From Martensiomyces pterosporus (taxonomy: Eukaryota > Kickxellomycota > Kickxellomycetes > Kickxellales > Kickxellaceae): a stretch of 64,000 nucleotides of DNA. The stretch covers positions 1 through 64,000 of the forward strand of contig MU603942.1 of assembly GCA_025201845.1 (NCBI GenBank), read 5' to 3'. The notes beneath the pieces were generated by a model that saw only the letters and a program-made list of their open reading frames with translations, made no database searches and was not told the origin of the DNA. Shown here piece after piece: positions 20,812 through 32,421 of the stretch (its first letter is position 1; every line of letters begins with the position of its first letter). The translations under genes and the position numbers were made by a program.

Positions 20812-21483
20812 GTCTATCAAAAGAGGCTGTTGAAGCAAGCAAAAGGGCTAGTTGGCGTGTGAGTAGCGTGTGAGGGAGGGAGGGACCAATGGTGCTTTCG
20901 TCGCGTCATATCAAGCAGCGCGATAAGGGCGCCCGGCAGGGGCGCGCCGGAGTGTGGATGGCGTCCTCAGCCGCCACCACCAAAGCAGAGGGCCTCCGGC
21001 AACAAAGACGACGCCGGGGGGAGCTGCCCGAGGGGATGAGGCACCAGAGACACCTGCTTCATTGGCATGCGAGGGCGTGGACTGCAGCACGCTGCACACT
21101 GGCGTGCTCGCTAAAAAATTAAAGGGGTCTGAGCGGGCTTAGAAAGCAACACGTACCTTGCAAATAATAATAAAAATTGTAATATATTTGAAATAATTAG
21201 TCCGGTGCGTAGAAGAAATACAGAAGAGGAGGATTAAGAAGAATTACCGCAGGGGTTTGGCGGGTTTTGGCTTTTCCTCTGGCGCCACGCACAGCCGGCA
21301 TGGGCACCCGGCCTCCCCATCTCACGAATTTTTCCCTTTGCCCAAAGGGCACGCACCCCAGCGGCCAATCACTGCTCGGCGCGCGAGGGAAAAAAAATCG
21401 AACATGGCACCTGGGCTGGCGAATCACAGTGCAGGACTGTTTTTATTAGGCAGCAGAAAGACAGATGGAGAAGCCAGGCGCGC
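20812..21483. other. Intergenic region, 0.67 kb, with an AT-rich core
   Basis: This lies between the Gln-rich factor's start and the LSG1 stop. Around 21160-21205 there is an AT-rich patch with TAATAATAA and ATATTT, unlike the GC-rich surroundings. It may be a promoter or nucleosome-free element. No gene was seen. Confidence 0.5.
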
Positions 21484-23584
21484 TCAGTAGTACTCGTAGA
21501 CGCCGTCGCCGCTGCGCTGCTTGCCAGCCTTCTTCCTCTTGTGCTTCTTGCCCGGCTTGCCCGCCTGCGCCAGACCGGCCTGGCGAGCAACCTCGACGCC
21601 GCTGACAGCCAGCGCCTCGCCACGGTCGTTGACGTACGACCTCGCGGCGGCGCCCACCTGCATCTGCGCATACCCATTGCCTTGCGTGACCTTGTGCGTG
21701 CTGCTGTGGCGCTGCGCAGCTACAAGGGCCTGGCCGGTGGTGAAGAACTGCCTGTCGACTGCCTCCACCTTGACCGACCCGCTGGTGAACACGACCTTCT
21801 TGACGTTGCGCCTGTCGCTGGCCGCGTGCTTGACGGTGTACGACGGCTCGCTGCCGTCGGCACCTGTGGTTTCCACCAGGTGGCGCGTGTGCTTGGCAAC
21901 CGTTGCGGGGTCGTAGTGCTCCTCGTTAAACTCGGCGGCGTCTGGGTGGTCGGGCGGCGGGTGGCAGTAGACGAGCTTGCCGTTGACATAGTCCTTGAGG
22001 AGAATGCGGGCGGCCCGCGACTCGTCGGGGTTCCCCTCGCCTCCCTTGAACATGCCGCGGGCAGCTGCATAGGCAGTCAGCAGCTCCTCGGCAGTGGGAA
22101 TGCCTGTGCCGCCCTCCTCCTCGTGCCGCGTCTTGATCTCAATTCCGTAGATGGCCTCGAGGACCCACTTGGGGATGCGCTGGGCGACGAGGCCGCTGGG
22201 CCCCGTGAACTCCCTCAGCTGGTCGATGGGCAAGACGCCGTTGCACACCATGTCGGCCTGCGTGGTGGCGAATGTGGGGAAGACCAGACCAGGGCAGTCA
22301 CACAGAACGACGTCGCTGGTGAGGTGGATGGTCTGGAAGTGCTTGGTCTTTCCGGGCATCGAGCCGACATTGACCTTCTTCGAGCCCACCAGGGCGTTGA
22401 TTGTGGACGACTTGCCCACATTGGGGTAGCCCACGAGCCCGATCATCAGCCTGTTGTGCGAGTGCTCGTCGGCGAGCTTGGGGCACTCCTTCATGAGCAG
22501 CGAGACCAGCTCGGCCGGGCTCAGCACACGGGTGCGCAGGTCCGCATCGGAGAGGTTGATGGACTTGATCTTGGTCTCAAAGTCATCCACCAGAGGTGCC
22601 TCCTCCTCCAGCATTTTTGCCTCAGCCTCCTGCTCCCTTTGCAGGAGCTCGTCGGCCTCCTCGTCGGTGATCTTGTGCTGGTTGAGCTCGCGCGCCAGCT
22701 TCTCGGCCTCCTCGCGCTCTTTCTCCTGCTCCAATTTCTCGTTGCTCTCCTTTGCCGAGAAGAACAGGTAGCGGATGCCGTTGCCTTCATAGTACTTGGC
22801 CCAGGTCTCTCTCTGTCGCTCTGTGAGCATGTCGGCCTTGTTGATCAGCAGCAGGCACTTCTTGCGCTCGTCGATTTCGTGCACATAGTCAACCAGATCA
22901 GAGCTTCTGAAGAGCATCGGGTTCCGTGCATCCACAATCTGCACCACCAAGTGCGATCTCTCCAGCACACGCCACAGCTGCCTCCACACCTCCAGGTTGC
23001 GCTCGAAGGGAGTGAGGAGAAGCCCCTCCTCTTCTTGCAAGTGGGCCAGGTCGCGGCGCCAGTTCATGAACGCCTCGCGCTCGCTCCGGTGCAGCTGGGC
23101 CGCAGATGTGGTTGAGTCCCAGGCCGGGCGCCGGGGCACCTTGAGGCGGTCCTTGTTCTCCCTGTGGCGCTGCAGGGTCTGGGCTTCTTCGTCGGCCGTG
23201 AGCAGGAATTGGTTGGCCGTTTGGTTGCCCGAGATGATCTTGACATTCATGCGCTCCGCTGTGAACTCGGTCCCCGCGAGCTCAGCCGTGTGCAGGAATT
23301 CATCTAGGTCGCCCTGTTGGGTGATTGACTGAAGCTTCGTCCAGGAGGGGCCATCGTCAAGATCCGTCGTGTGCTACGCCTTTGAGTAAGGGGGTGCGGA
23401 GAGAAGAGGCTGGTTAGCGTGTGTGCTGTTTGCATGCAGTGGCTGTGCGTTGGCAGGGCGCAGCGCTCCACTTGGGTGTACTTACAAGCTCGGTGTCGTT
23501 CTCAGTGGGCCTCCGCTTGCCTTCGAACCGCTTCCTGATGATAGACTTTCCTAGCGATGAGCTGATTTTGGATCTGGGTGCCAT
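21484..23584 (-). CDS. LSG1: LSG1, cytoplasmic 60S ribosome biogenesis GTPase
   Basis: 662 aa from two exons, 23486-23584 and 21484-23373, over a 112-nt GT-AG intron that keeps frame. Exon 1 encodes the basic N-terminus MAPRSKISSSLGKSIIRKRF, typical of Lsg1. Lsg1 releases Nmd3 from pre-60S subunits in the cytoplasm. The GTPase motifs are circularly permuted as expected for the family: NKAD at about 211-214 comes first, then the P-loop GYPNVGKSS at about 348-356, then DCPG at about 392-395. A charged Glu/Lys-rich insert lies between them. The C-terminus is a Lys-rich segment before the stop. Length is close to yeast Lsg1 (640 aa). It is divergent from TIM9. Confidence 0.95.
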
Positions 23585-23997
23585 GTTTTTGCTCTATGAT
23601 ATACGCCTGCACGGGCTGCTTTTGTTCGTGCGCTTGGGGGGTAACTTTGGGTAGTGGCAGCACGCCAGAAGAATGCTAGTGATGAAATATCCAGAGCTAA
23701 CGAGAAGGAAAAGGCGAGGAGAGAGCACTGCAGGGCACAGGCGCTCATCATGTAGCCTTCATTTGTCAGCGCTTGCCCAGCAATACTTTTTTTTCTTAGA
23801 TGTCGTGATCCGCGGTGATCAAGCCGCTCAATCCTCGCAGGAGTTTACCCTAAGCTTGCCGCCGCGAGCTACTTGCAGCCGAGGCTTCGAGGTGGCCAGT
23901 AGAGCGCCTTTTTTTTTTATCTCTCCGTCGCTCTTTCCTCCACGCATATTTTGAGTCTCAATTGGACCAGCATCCATATACAGAACGCATAGAAAGG
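23585..23997. promoter_or_regulatory. Divergent LSG1/TIM9 promoter region
   Basis: 413 bases separate the two ATGs. The stretch contains T-rich tracts (for example around 23790 and 23911) but no clear TATA box. It presumably drives both housekeeping genes. Confidence 0.45.
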
Positions 23998-24276
23998 ATG
24001 TACAACAACTACGGACAGTCGTACCACGAGCAGCGCCTTCAGCAGCTCATGGAGCAGAAGCAGCTCAAGGACTTTATGCGCATGTACTCCAATTTGGTCT
24101 CGCGGTGCTTCGACGACTGCATCGTCGACTTTACATCCAACAAGCTGAACGACAAGGAGCAGAGCTGCGTCAACCGCTGCACGCTGAAGAACATGAAGCT
24201 CAACGAGCGCATCGGCCAGAGGTTCGCTGAGGAGAACGCCAAGCTGATGGAGGACCAGGCCAGAATGGGACAGTAA
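23998..24276 (+). CDS. TIM9: TIM9, mitochondrial intermembrane-space chaperone
   Basis: 92 aa. Small Tim proteins escort hydrophobic precursors across the intermembrane space to TIM22 or SAM; Tim9 pairs with Tim10 as a hexamer. The twin CX3C motif is intact: Cys37/Cys41 and Cys57/Cys61, with 15 residues between the pairs. The flanking segments MEQKQLKDFMRMYSNLV and NERIGQRFAEEN match Tim9 rather than Tim10, Tim8 or Tim13. The frame is open from a TTG at 23962, but the first ATG at 23998 gives the family's usual size (yeast 87 aa). No targeting presequence is expected, since import uses Mia40 oxidation. Confidence 0.93.
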   Translation: MYNNYGQSYHEQRLQQLMEQKQLKDFMRMYSNLVSRCFDDCIVDFTSNKLNDKEQSCVNRCTLKNMKLNERIGQRFAEENAKLMEDQARMGQ

Positions 24277-24638
24277 ACATTTTTTTCCCTATTGTGGTTT
24301 CTTTTTTGCCCATGCTTGTGTGGCTTTCTCGAGGATGCCGTTGAAAGCCGGGCCTGTAATCCAGCCCTCAAAAATAACAATGTAGAAGCTCCACTCCGTA
24401 GAGCCACAGCGGGCCAGGGCAGATGGGCTCTCATGTGCCAGTGCAGCATCAGCGGGCAAGATCAATGCCAGAGGCGGAGCAACAAAATTTGAGATAACGG
24501 TAATTCCCCTGCCTCGCGCGTGCAAGCATCTCGCTTGGCAAAGGCGCCTCCACAAAAATTTTGGCACTGCACTCCCTTGTCTTCTTCTCCCCCCCCCCAT
24601 CGACTGCTCCCTCCATTCCTCGCCTTGCTTGCTTGAAA
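24277..24638. other. Intergenic region upstream of HEM12
   Basis: 362 bases between TIM9 and HEM12. A C-rich run at about 24591-24598 lies close to the HEM12 ATG, probably in the 5' leader. No gene was seen. Confidence 0.5.
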
Positions 24639-25790
24639 ATGACTGCCGACGCGATTGAGACAAAGGTGAATTTCGACACACAGAGCTTCCCGGCTCTCCA
24701 GAACGATCTGTATCTGCGCGCCGCACGCGGCGAGCAAACAGAGCGAGCGCCCGTCTGGTGCATGCGCCAGGCTGGCCGCTATCTGCCCGAGTTCCGCGCC
24801 ATCCGCGTCGAAAACGAGTTCTTCAACGTCTGCCGCACGCCCGCTCTGGCCACCGAGGTCACCGTCCAGCCCCTCAGACGCTACAAGGGGCTGCTCGACG
24901 CTGCCATCATCTTCTCCGATATCCTGGTCATTCCGCAGGCCATGGGTCTCGAGGTGCAGATGGTTCCAGGAAAGGGGCCATATCTCCCAGAACCTCTGAG
25001 GACCCCGGAGGACCTCAAGAGGCTGAAGGACAAAGCGGAGGGCTTTTCGGTGGACAAGGAGCTGGACTACGTCTACAAGGCCATCACGAACACCCGGCAT
25101 GTGCTTGGCGGGCAGGTGCCCCTGCTGGGGTTTGTGGGTGCTCCATGGACTCTGATGGCGTATATGGTTGAGGGCGGAGGATCGAAGACGTTTGCAGCGG
25201 CGAAGAGCTGGCTGTTCAAACACAGGCAGGCTGCACACGAGCTGCTTGGGCGCATTGCAGATGTTGCCGCACAGTTCTTGATCGGCCAAGTGAGGGCGGG
25301 CGCTCAGGCTCTGCAGGTGTTTGAGTCGTGGGCGGGAGAGCTCGGCCCGCACGACTTCAGGGAGTTCTCCCTTCCTTATCTGGCACGCATTGCGGCGACG
25401 GTCAACGCGCAGTGCCCGAATGTGCCCATCACTGTGTTTGCAAAGGGCGCGCACTATGCGATCGAGTCGCTGGCCACGGAGACCGTCTATGATGTCATTT
25501 CGCTGGACTGGACCGTCGATCCGGCCGAGGCGCGCACGCGTGCCACCAAGGCACTGGAGGAGAAGAACATGAGGGACAGGAAGGTCGTGCTCCAGGGAAA
25601 CCTCGACCCTACTGCCCTGTTTGCTGACCCAGAGACCATCCGCGAACGCACGCGCGCAATGTGCCAGGCATTTGGCGCCTCAAACCACATTGCAAACCTC
25701 GGCCACGGCATGATGCCGGCCCATGACCCCGAGCACCTGAAGGCGTTTTTGGAGGAGGTCCATGAGGCGAGCAGGCAGCTGCGCGAGTAG
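24639..25790 (+). CDS. HEM12: Uroporphyrinogen decarboxylase
   Basis: 383 aa. It converts uroporphyrinogen III to coproporphyrinogen III in cytosolic haem synthesis. The N-terminal signature APVWCMRQAGRYLPEF (residues 37-52) supplies the substrate-binding Arg43 and Arg47. IIFSDIL carries Asp94, equivalent to the essential Asp86 of the human enzyme. The C-terminal NLGHGMMPAHDPEHLKAF is the usual end block. The frame extends upstream to a non-ATG start region. I chose the ATG at 24639 because homologues begin about 15-25 residues before the first conserved segment. Length is normal for the family. Confidence 0.96.
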   Translation: MTADAIETKVNFDTQSFPALQNDLYLRAARGEQTERAPVWCMRQAGRYLPEFRAIRVENEFFNVCRTPALATEVTVQPLRRYKGLLDAAIIFSDILVIPQAMGLEVQMVPGKGPYLPEPLRTPEDLKRLKDKAEGFSVDKELDYVYKAITNTRHVLGGQVPLLGFVGAPWTLMAYMVEGGGSKTFAAAKSWLFKHRQAAHELLGRIADVAAQFLIGQVRAGAQALQVFESWAGELGPHDFREFSLPYLARIAATVNAQCPNVPITVFAKGAHYAIESLATETVYDVISLDWTVDPAEARTRATKALEEKNMRDRKVVLQGNLDPTALFADPETIRERTRAMCQAFGASNHIANLGHGMMPAHDPEHLKAFLEEVHEASRQLRE

Positions 25791-27130
<1,340 letters not shown>

Positions 27131-27679
27131 GTGGCCTGGTTGCTTGCAGCCGCCTTGGCTAATCCTGATAGTGCCTCCAACCTGCCCTTTCTCTTGGCTT
27201 AACTTCCAAGCTACCTATTTTTTTTGTTGCTCCGCAACACGCAAACACCCCACTCTGCTTCCTCCCTCCCTTTCCTACTATAGCCTTTTTCTTCTTTCCC
27301 TCTACCTACTATATCCATGTGTCTGCATTCAAGTCTACTCTCTACCCCTCACCTCCCTCGGATGTGAGCTGCTCTGGCGCCGCTTGGGGATGCTGCGATG
27401 CGGCTTCTGAAAATCCCTGGACCGCTTGTGGACCGCCGAGAGGTTCCATCTATCGCGGCAATCTGGCGCATCACCGCTGATCCGAATCTCGCTTAATCGA
27501 TCTTCTGGGAGCCAGAGCATATCTCCAAGCCTTTTTCTCTCGCTCAGTGGTTTTGCAGCACCACAGCAGAAGGCGAATTGCGAATTGCGAATTGCGCGGT
27601 GCTTTGCTTCTGCTTTGTTCTCTATTCCGCCTATTTCTCTACAGGCTGCTGCGATTCATACAAAATACAGATTGTCGGA
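27131..27679. other. Intergenic region, 0.55 kb
   Basis: This lies between the ARF6-like and bS18m genes. It holds a short direct repeat, three copies of GCGAATT at about 27572-27593, and T-rich stretches. The frame feeding into bS18m is open from 27578 but reads as leader. Confidence 0.5.
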
Positions 27680-28258
27680 ATGCTGTCGATAACCTCAAAG
27701 CTTTTCAAGCCACGGTTCGCCGCCGTGTTTGCACGCACCATGAGCGCAACGCCAACCGCCGGGGCAGGAGGAGATTCAAAGGCACCCGCTAGCGTCTCGC
27801 CGCAGGAGCCCGCAAGGGCCAGCAGGGCCGAACAGGTGAACCGCATCATATCCATGTCCACCACGCCCTCTCCCCAGTCGAAGACGGGCGACAAGGCGTA
27901 CGAGAACTCCTCCTACAGCCGCGTATTCTTTGCCAAATCAGCATACCACCCACGCGATCTCAACGAGAACACAGCACAGAGGCAGCTGAAGCAGCGCGCA
28001 CCGAGCCAGGCCAAGATGGATCCATTTGTGGCTCTGGACATCGACCCCACCAAGGAATACAAGAACAGCTACTTGCTCTCGAACTTTGTCACTGACATGG
28101 GCAAGATCAGACCGAGGTACAAGACCGGACTGTCGGCCAAGTCCCAGCGGAAGGTGGCGAAGGCCATTAAGCGTGCGAGGGCGTTCGGGCTGATGCCTGT
28201 CACCAGCAGGTTTAACCCAATGTACAACTACAAGTCGCTTGGCCGCGGTAGCCGCTGA
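27680..28258 (+). CDS. RSM18: Mitochondrial small-subunit ribosomal protein bS18m
   Basis: 192 aa. The C-terminal part is a clear S18 domain: NSYLLSNFVTDMGKIRPRYK, then TGLSAKSQRKVAKAIKRARA and FGLMPVTS. The N-terminus from the ATG at 27680 (MLSITSKLFKPRFAAVFART) is basic, hydroxylated and free of acids, as expected of a mitochondrial presequence. The middle is a low-complexity linker common in fungal Rsm18 proteins. The symbol is assigned by analogy with yeast. It is convergent with the Hpc2-like gene across a tandem duplication. Confidence 0.9.
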   Translation: MLSITSKLFKPRFAAVFARTMSATPTAGAGGDSKAPASVSPQEPARASRAEQVNRIISMSTTPSPQSKTGDKAYENSSYSRVFFAKSAYHPRDLNENTAQRQLKQRAPSQAKMDPFVALDIDPTKEYKNSYLLSNFVTDMGKIRPRYKTGLSAKSQRKVAKAIKRARAFGLMPVTSRFNPMYNYKSLGRGSR

Positions 28259-28289
28259 GCCAAATCAAAAGAAAGCAGCTTTTATTACA

Positions 28290-28403
28290 CATCCATTTTG
28301 TGAGGGAAACCGAGTTTAGTGAATATAATCCGCCCATGCCCACGTCCATCCATTTTGTGAGGGAAACCGAGTTTAGTGAATATAATCCGCCCATGCCCAC
28401 GTC
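28290..28403. repeat. Perfect 57-bp tandem duplication between convergent genes
   Basis: Units 28290-28346 and 28347-28403 are identical by eye, starting CATCCATTTTGTGAGGG and ending CCATGCCCACGTC. They occupy most of the 181 bases between the bS18m and Hpc2-like stop codons, so they probably lie in overlapping 3' UTRs. Confidence 0.93.
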
Positions 28404-28439
28404 ACACTGTGCTTGCTTTTCGGCGAGAGAGAATTGGAG

Positions 28440-31196
28440 CTACGGCGATGTTAGGTTGCGCACGCTCATGCTGTAGCGGCTGGATCCCGGGCTGCCCTGA
28501 TCGTCGCTTTGCAGCTGCGGCGGCTGTTGCGGCGGCTGCTGGTACTGCTGCTGGTGTGGATGCGCAGTATGGTGGCTGCTATAATACGGAGACGCGTGCC
28601 CACGGACCTGTTCATCCAAGGCGGATGTCTGGTGGGGGATGAGGAAGCCCTGAGGCAGCATGCTGGGAGCCAGCGGCGGCGTGTCCATTTGAGAGAAGTT
28701 CAGGCTGCGGTGCGACTGCGCTATTGAGTTAGCAGCCGGAGATGAAAACCGGCCAGCTGGCCCGTCGTTGTATGCCATTGACGGCGTGGGAGACGCCTGC
28801 TCCGCTGCCATGTCTGCGCTTCCGCTGAAGTGTGGTGGGTTGTACTCGTCATAGCGAGAAGCTGCGCGGTGTGCAAAGCTGCCTATCCGAGGGGACGGCA
28901 TTCCCTGGCTTGGAGATGCATCGTGCACATAGCCGAATGTTGCCGAGCCGGGCATAGGATCGGTGGATATTGTCGCGGGCGTGTGGTGGGCCGGGTGGGA
29001 GGCTGCTGCCACAGCGGGTGGCTCTGGAGACAGGTGCTGATGCTGCCGAAGCGGAGGGGCCAGGCCGTGCTGGCTGCCGATTGCTGGATCAGCAGAGGCA
29101 GCAGGAGCAGAGCCAGTAGAAATGGACACAGGGGCGCTGGTCGTTTTGGGCGGCGTTGGGTCCTCCTCGGGCTTTGGCGCGCCGCCTTGCACGCCGTCCG
29201 CCTTCTTGTGCTGCTTCTCCAGCAGAGACTTCCGGCTGCTGTAGGCCCTGCTGATCTCGTACGTGGACATGCTGGTGCCAGGCCACAGATTGACCAGGTG
29301 CGCATACGCATCCTTCCGCGCCTGCTGCTCGCGATATGCGCCGTCCTTGCCCGCGCTGGCGCTCAGGTGGTTGCGCAGCTCATTCATGTTGAGCGTAAGA
29401 ACCATGTACTGGTACAAGATGTGCTTGCTGAGCGTTGTCCAATGCCACCTTACCTGCGACGCACCCGGTGCCGCGTCATCCCCGTCCTTTGGGGCCGCCC
29501 GCGCAGTCACGGGGATCCACCCAAGCCCGCGCTCAATCTGGTCGTCAATTCTTGCCTTCAGCCCCTCCTCGATCTGCTTCAGCTGGCGCTCCTTCCATGT
29601 GACCAGGTCGCGCCCCAGGAGCTTGCTCACAATCTTGCGCACAGTCGCCCGGTTGTACGGCAGGATGTGCGACAGTCGGTGGTATATGCCCGCTGCAAAG
29701 CCCACAAGGTCCAGGGGCGTCGACCACGCAAACACCTTGTGCTCTGGTGTGTCTACAGACATCATCCCGCGGTCGTATTCCAGTGCCCTCGCCATCGACA
29801 GCTCGCACACCTGTCTGAGCGGGGGCTTGAGCGAGGATGGGAACCGCTGGCGGTTGGAGAACGCTTCGCCCTGCGTGGCTTCCGATAGCTCGGCCAATGC
29901 GCTTTCGATTTCAGGAGTAGGCAGGCGCGCCTCGCTACTGCTTGCTGTGTCGTCGGTCACCACAGAGGACGTCGTTGTGGGTGCGGCTGATGGCGTGCCT
30001 GCGCGCCGTGGATGCGCTTTCCCTGAGGGTCCCCTGCGAGGCGACGCTGCGTCGCTGTCGGCATTTGAGAACAAGTTGGACACGGCACTGCTGGCTGCTC
30101 CATCCTCGCTATGGGCATGAGTGCCGCCACCCTCCTCCTTGTCGTGGTTGTGGGCAGCGGCTGTTTTGTCGCGATCGGGGACTGGTGGCCGCCAAGGCTT
30201 AGACGTGTCGGCTGCGGACTCCCCTGCACCAGCCCTCTTTGGTGGGTCAAGCTTGCGGCTGGTGCGTGCACCCGATTTTCTGCCGTTCGATGGGATCTGT
30301 GAGCTGTTTGCTACAGCAGCGACAGACCCCGAATCGCTGCTGCTACGGCGATGCAGCCCCCTGTGGTCCTGCTTCTTCTTTGCCGATGAGTCAGCTCCAT
30401 CAGCCTTTGTGTTTGCCGCGCCATTGGGCCTCCGCTTATTGTGTGCATTGCCGCCACCCTTTGCCTTCTGCTTGCCCTCTGGCCGTTTCCTCGACCGAGT
30501 CTTCTTTGCCGGCGTCTCAAATGTCTCCGAATCCGTCTCGCCCTCCATCATCTCATTCAGCGGCCCGTAGTATACAAAAAAGTCGTCCTCGTCATACTTG
30601 TCCATATCCTCGAGCGGCAGGATCCCAGCCGACCCCCCAATGGCATCTGCACCTTGCTCAGGAGCAGCACTGGGCTCTTTGCCATCGCCACCCGGAGCCT
30701 CGCCCTCTGTAGCGTTGCCATCCTCCTTTCTCCGCCGCTTCTTCCTTGCCTGCTTCTTTGTGTGGTTATGCCCATCCATGAACGTAAGCTCGCTGTCATC
30801 AATAAACGGATCGTCCAGGTCATACATGTCGTCTGCCGCCTCCTTCGTTCGGCGTCTGCCCCCTTGCCTCTTGCTCTGTTTCCTCGCGCTCTGCCTCTCG
30901 TTTGCTTCGTGAATTTCGGCGTTCCTCAGGAGCTTGGAAAAAAACGGGTCGTTTGCTATGGCTGGCGGCAGGGCCGATGTGACGCTTGAGTACCCGCCGC
31001 CGTCCTCGTTTTCGCTGTCGCTTTCTGACGACTCGTCCGAATTGCGCTCGGCGTCGTCATTGCCCCCCTCGTCCTTATCTTCGGTAGCTGCGCTCGATGC
31101 CCAGTCGACTACCGTGCAGGCGCCAGGCTTCAGCGGCACCGAGACTTGCCATGTCTTTTGCCCAAAATCGACCTGCGGCCTTCCTGGGAGATTCAT
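28440..31196 (-). CDS. HPC2: Hpc2/ubinuclein-like subunit of the HIR histone chaperone
   Basis: 918 aa. In the HIR/HIRA complex Hpc2 or ubinuclein helps deposit H3-H4 independently of replication. The Hpc2-related domain is visible: DDMYDLDDPFIDDSEL near residue 120, then a Lys/Arg-rich linker and DEDDFFVYYGPLNEMM near 210. A second conserved helical block around 480-620 (ILPYNRATVRKIVSKLLG, WKERQLKQIEEGLK) resembles the ubinuclein middle domain. The rest is disordered, Ser/Pro/Gln-rich. The ATG at 31196 begins with MNLPGRPQVDFGQKTW. The presence of the middle domain makes it more ubinuclein-like than the short budding-yeast protein; the symbol is by analogy. Confidence 0.85.
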   Translation of the reverse strand: MNLPGRPQVDFGQKTWQVSVPLKPGACTVVDWASSAATEDKDEGGNDDAERNSDESSESDSENEDGGGYSSVTSALPPAIANDPFFSKLLRNAEIHEANERQSARKQSKRQGGRRRTKEAADDMYDLDDPFIDDSELTFMDGHNHTKKQARKKRRRKEDGNATEGEAPGGDGKEPSAAPEQGADAIGGSAGILPLEDMDKYDEDDFFVYYGPLNEMMEGETDSETFETPAKKTRSRKRPEGKQKAKGGGNAHNKRRPNGAANTKADGADSSAKKKQDHRGLHRRSSSDSGSVAAVANSSQIPSNGRKSGARTSRKLDPPKRAGAGESAADTSKPWRPPVPDRDKTAAAHNHDKEEGGGTHAHSEDGAASSAVSNLFSNADSDAASPRRGPSGKAHPRRAGTPSAAPTTTSSVVTDDTASSSEARLPTPEIESALAELSEATQGEAFSNRQRFPSSLKPPLRQVCELSMARALEYDRGMMSVDTPEHKVFAWSTPLDLVGFAAGIYHRLSHILPYNRATVRKIVSKLLGRDLVTWKERQLKQIEEGLKARIDDQIERGLGWIPVTARAAPKDGDDAAPGASQVRWHWTTLSKHILYQYMVLTLNMNELRNHLSASAGKDGAYREQQARKDAYAHLVNLWPGTSMSTYEISRAYSSRKSLLEKQHKKADGVQGGAPKPEEDPTPPKTTSAPVSISTGSAPAASADPAIGSQHGLAPPLRQHQHLSPEPPAVAAASHPAHHTPATISTDPMPGSATFGYVHDASPSQGMPSPRIGSFAHRAASRYDEYNPPHFSGSADMAAEQASPTPSMAYNDGPAGRFSSPAANSIAQSHRSLNFSQMDTPPLAPSMLPQGFLIPHQTSALDEQVRGHASPYYSSHHTAHPHQQQYQQPPQQPPQLQSDDQGSPGSSRYSMSVRNLTSP

Positions 31197-31771
31197 AGTT
31201 CTGGCTTGTTTGTTTGCACTCGGCGCTCACCAATGCCAGCAGCGAAGAGGTGCGTGTTTGGCGCAAGAAATGGAGTGTGGTAATGTGCTGCTGTTGCTCG
31301 CAGGGGAAAATGTCATAAATTAAGGGGGGAGGGAGGTGCTCGAACTGGTCGTGTGTGCTGCTGTTTACTTCGTGAAGCTGCTGTGTGATTGAGGAGGGGA
31401 GAAAAGAGGGCCTGCTGTTTGCAATTCAAAAGGGGCAAGTGGAAAGGTGCAGACTGTCCAACTATGACGACGGCTATAACGAAATATTAATCCGGCACGT
31501 GTGCCTTCGACTGTTCTCTGCTAGACCGGCCCAATGAACGCGGCGTCCCTATGCAGCTGTCCCTTTGACCACGGGGGCATGACACCTCTCCTCTGCAGAG
31601 GCCGCTTTTCTGCGCAGCCCCCCTTGTTTCCGCACCCACGAACCGCAGCCAGCAAAGCGAGGGAGGATAAAGAAAGTATTCGCCTTTTCCTTGTCAGCTC
31701 TGCACACCTGTATTTCCACGTCTTTTCTTTGCTGATATTACACCGCCGCCTCAAGCAACCTCTATCTGCCA
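31197..31771. promoter_or_regulatory. Divergent HPC2/MGT1 promoter region
   Basis: 575 bases between the two ATGs. No clear TATA box or coding frame was recognised. The presumed role is shared upstream control of the two chromatin and DNA-maintenance genes. Confidence 0.4.
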
Positions 31772-32299
31772 ATGCAAGTCGCTGTTCGCACCGTTAGCGC
31801 CCCTGCCAAGAGCACCCGCTCTGCGTCCAAGCCTCGCAGCGCCGCCCACGTCAAGCTGTTCGAGTCCGCAGTCATCCCCGACACAATCGACGACGACGTG
31901 GAGACCGTCATCGAGTTCCCAGAAACAGCCGAGGCCCGAAGCACCTACGTGTCGTTCAAATCAGGCAGGCCCGTGACAGAGTTCCAGTACAAGGTGTACG
32001 ATCTCTGCAAGCAAATTCCGCGCGGCTACTTCACCACATACAAAGCCATGTCGGATCACCTGGAATCTGGCCCAAGAGCCGTGGGAAACGCGCTGGCAAA
32101 GAATCCCTTTTGCCCCCTCCCGGTCCCCTGCCATCGCGTCCTGACGTCGGACTGCTACATCGGCGGGTTCTCGGGAGACAAGAAGAGCAAGATCTTCTGG
32201 AAGAAGGCGAAGCTGGAGAAGGAGGGGCTGGAGTTTGACGAGTCGGGGTTTGTCGCCGCGGCGATGCAGGAATCCCGTTTCTTCAACAGCTTTGAGTAA
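31772..32299 (+). CDS. MGT1: O6-methylguanine-DNA methyltransferase
   Basis: 175 aa. Suicide repair enzyme that moves the alkyl group from O6-alkylguanine to its own Cys. The active-site PCHRV is intact with Cys120, so it is a true methyltransferase rather than an alkyltransferase-like protein, which lacks this Cys. The helix-turn-helix region GPRAVGNALAKNPF contains the Arg that flips the base. YIGGFSG after the active site is the usual loop. The N-terminal roughly 60 residues are short and non-canonical compared with the human enzyme, close to yeast Mgt1 in total length (188 aa). The start ATG (ctgccaATG) is well placed. Confidence 0.93.
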   Translation: MQVAVRTVSAPAKSTRSASKPRSAAHVKLFESAVIPDTIDDDVETVIEFPETAEARSTYVSFKSGRPVTEFQYKVYDLCKQIPRGYFTTYKAMSDHLESGPRAVGNALAKNPFCPLPVPCHRVLTSDCYIGGFSGDKKSKIFWKKAKLEKEGLEFDESGFVAAAMQESRFFNSFE

Positions 32300-32421
32300 T
32301 GGCCAGTGTTTTCAGCTGGAGGGTTTTGTATATGAATACTATCACCATGAGGGCTAAGCAAAAACAAAGGGTGTAGAGGGAGAGAGGTTGGGGCTCTTTA
32401 TGTACAAGGTGGTTTGCCGCT

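Noticed and set aside
20065..20862. 265-codon Leu/Val-rich frame on the plus strand
   Set aside because: It is the complement of the Gln/Glu repeat region; poly-Leu arises from CTG/CTC repeats and is not a real membrane protein.
21541..23115. 524-codon open frame antisense to LSG1
   Set aside because: Leu/Val-rich shadow of the GC-rich LSG1 coding strand; no domain, and the opposite strand is certain.
28830..29888. 352-codon frame antisense to the Hpc2-like gene
   Set aside because: Cys/Arg-rich composition and no domain; explained as a shadow frame.
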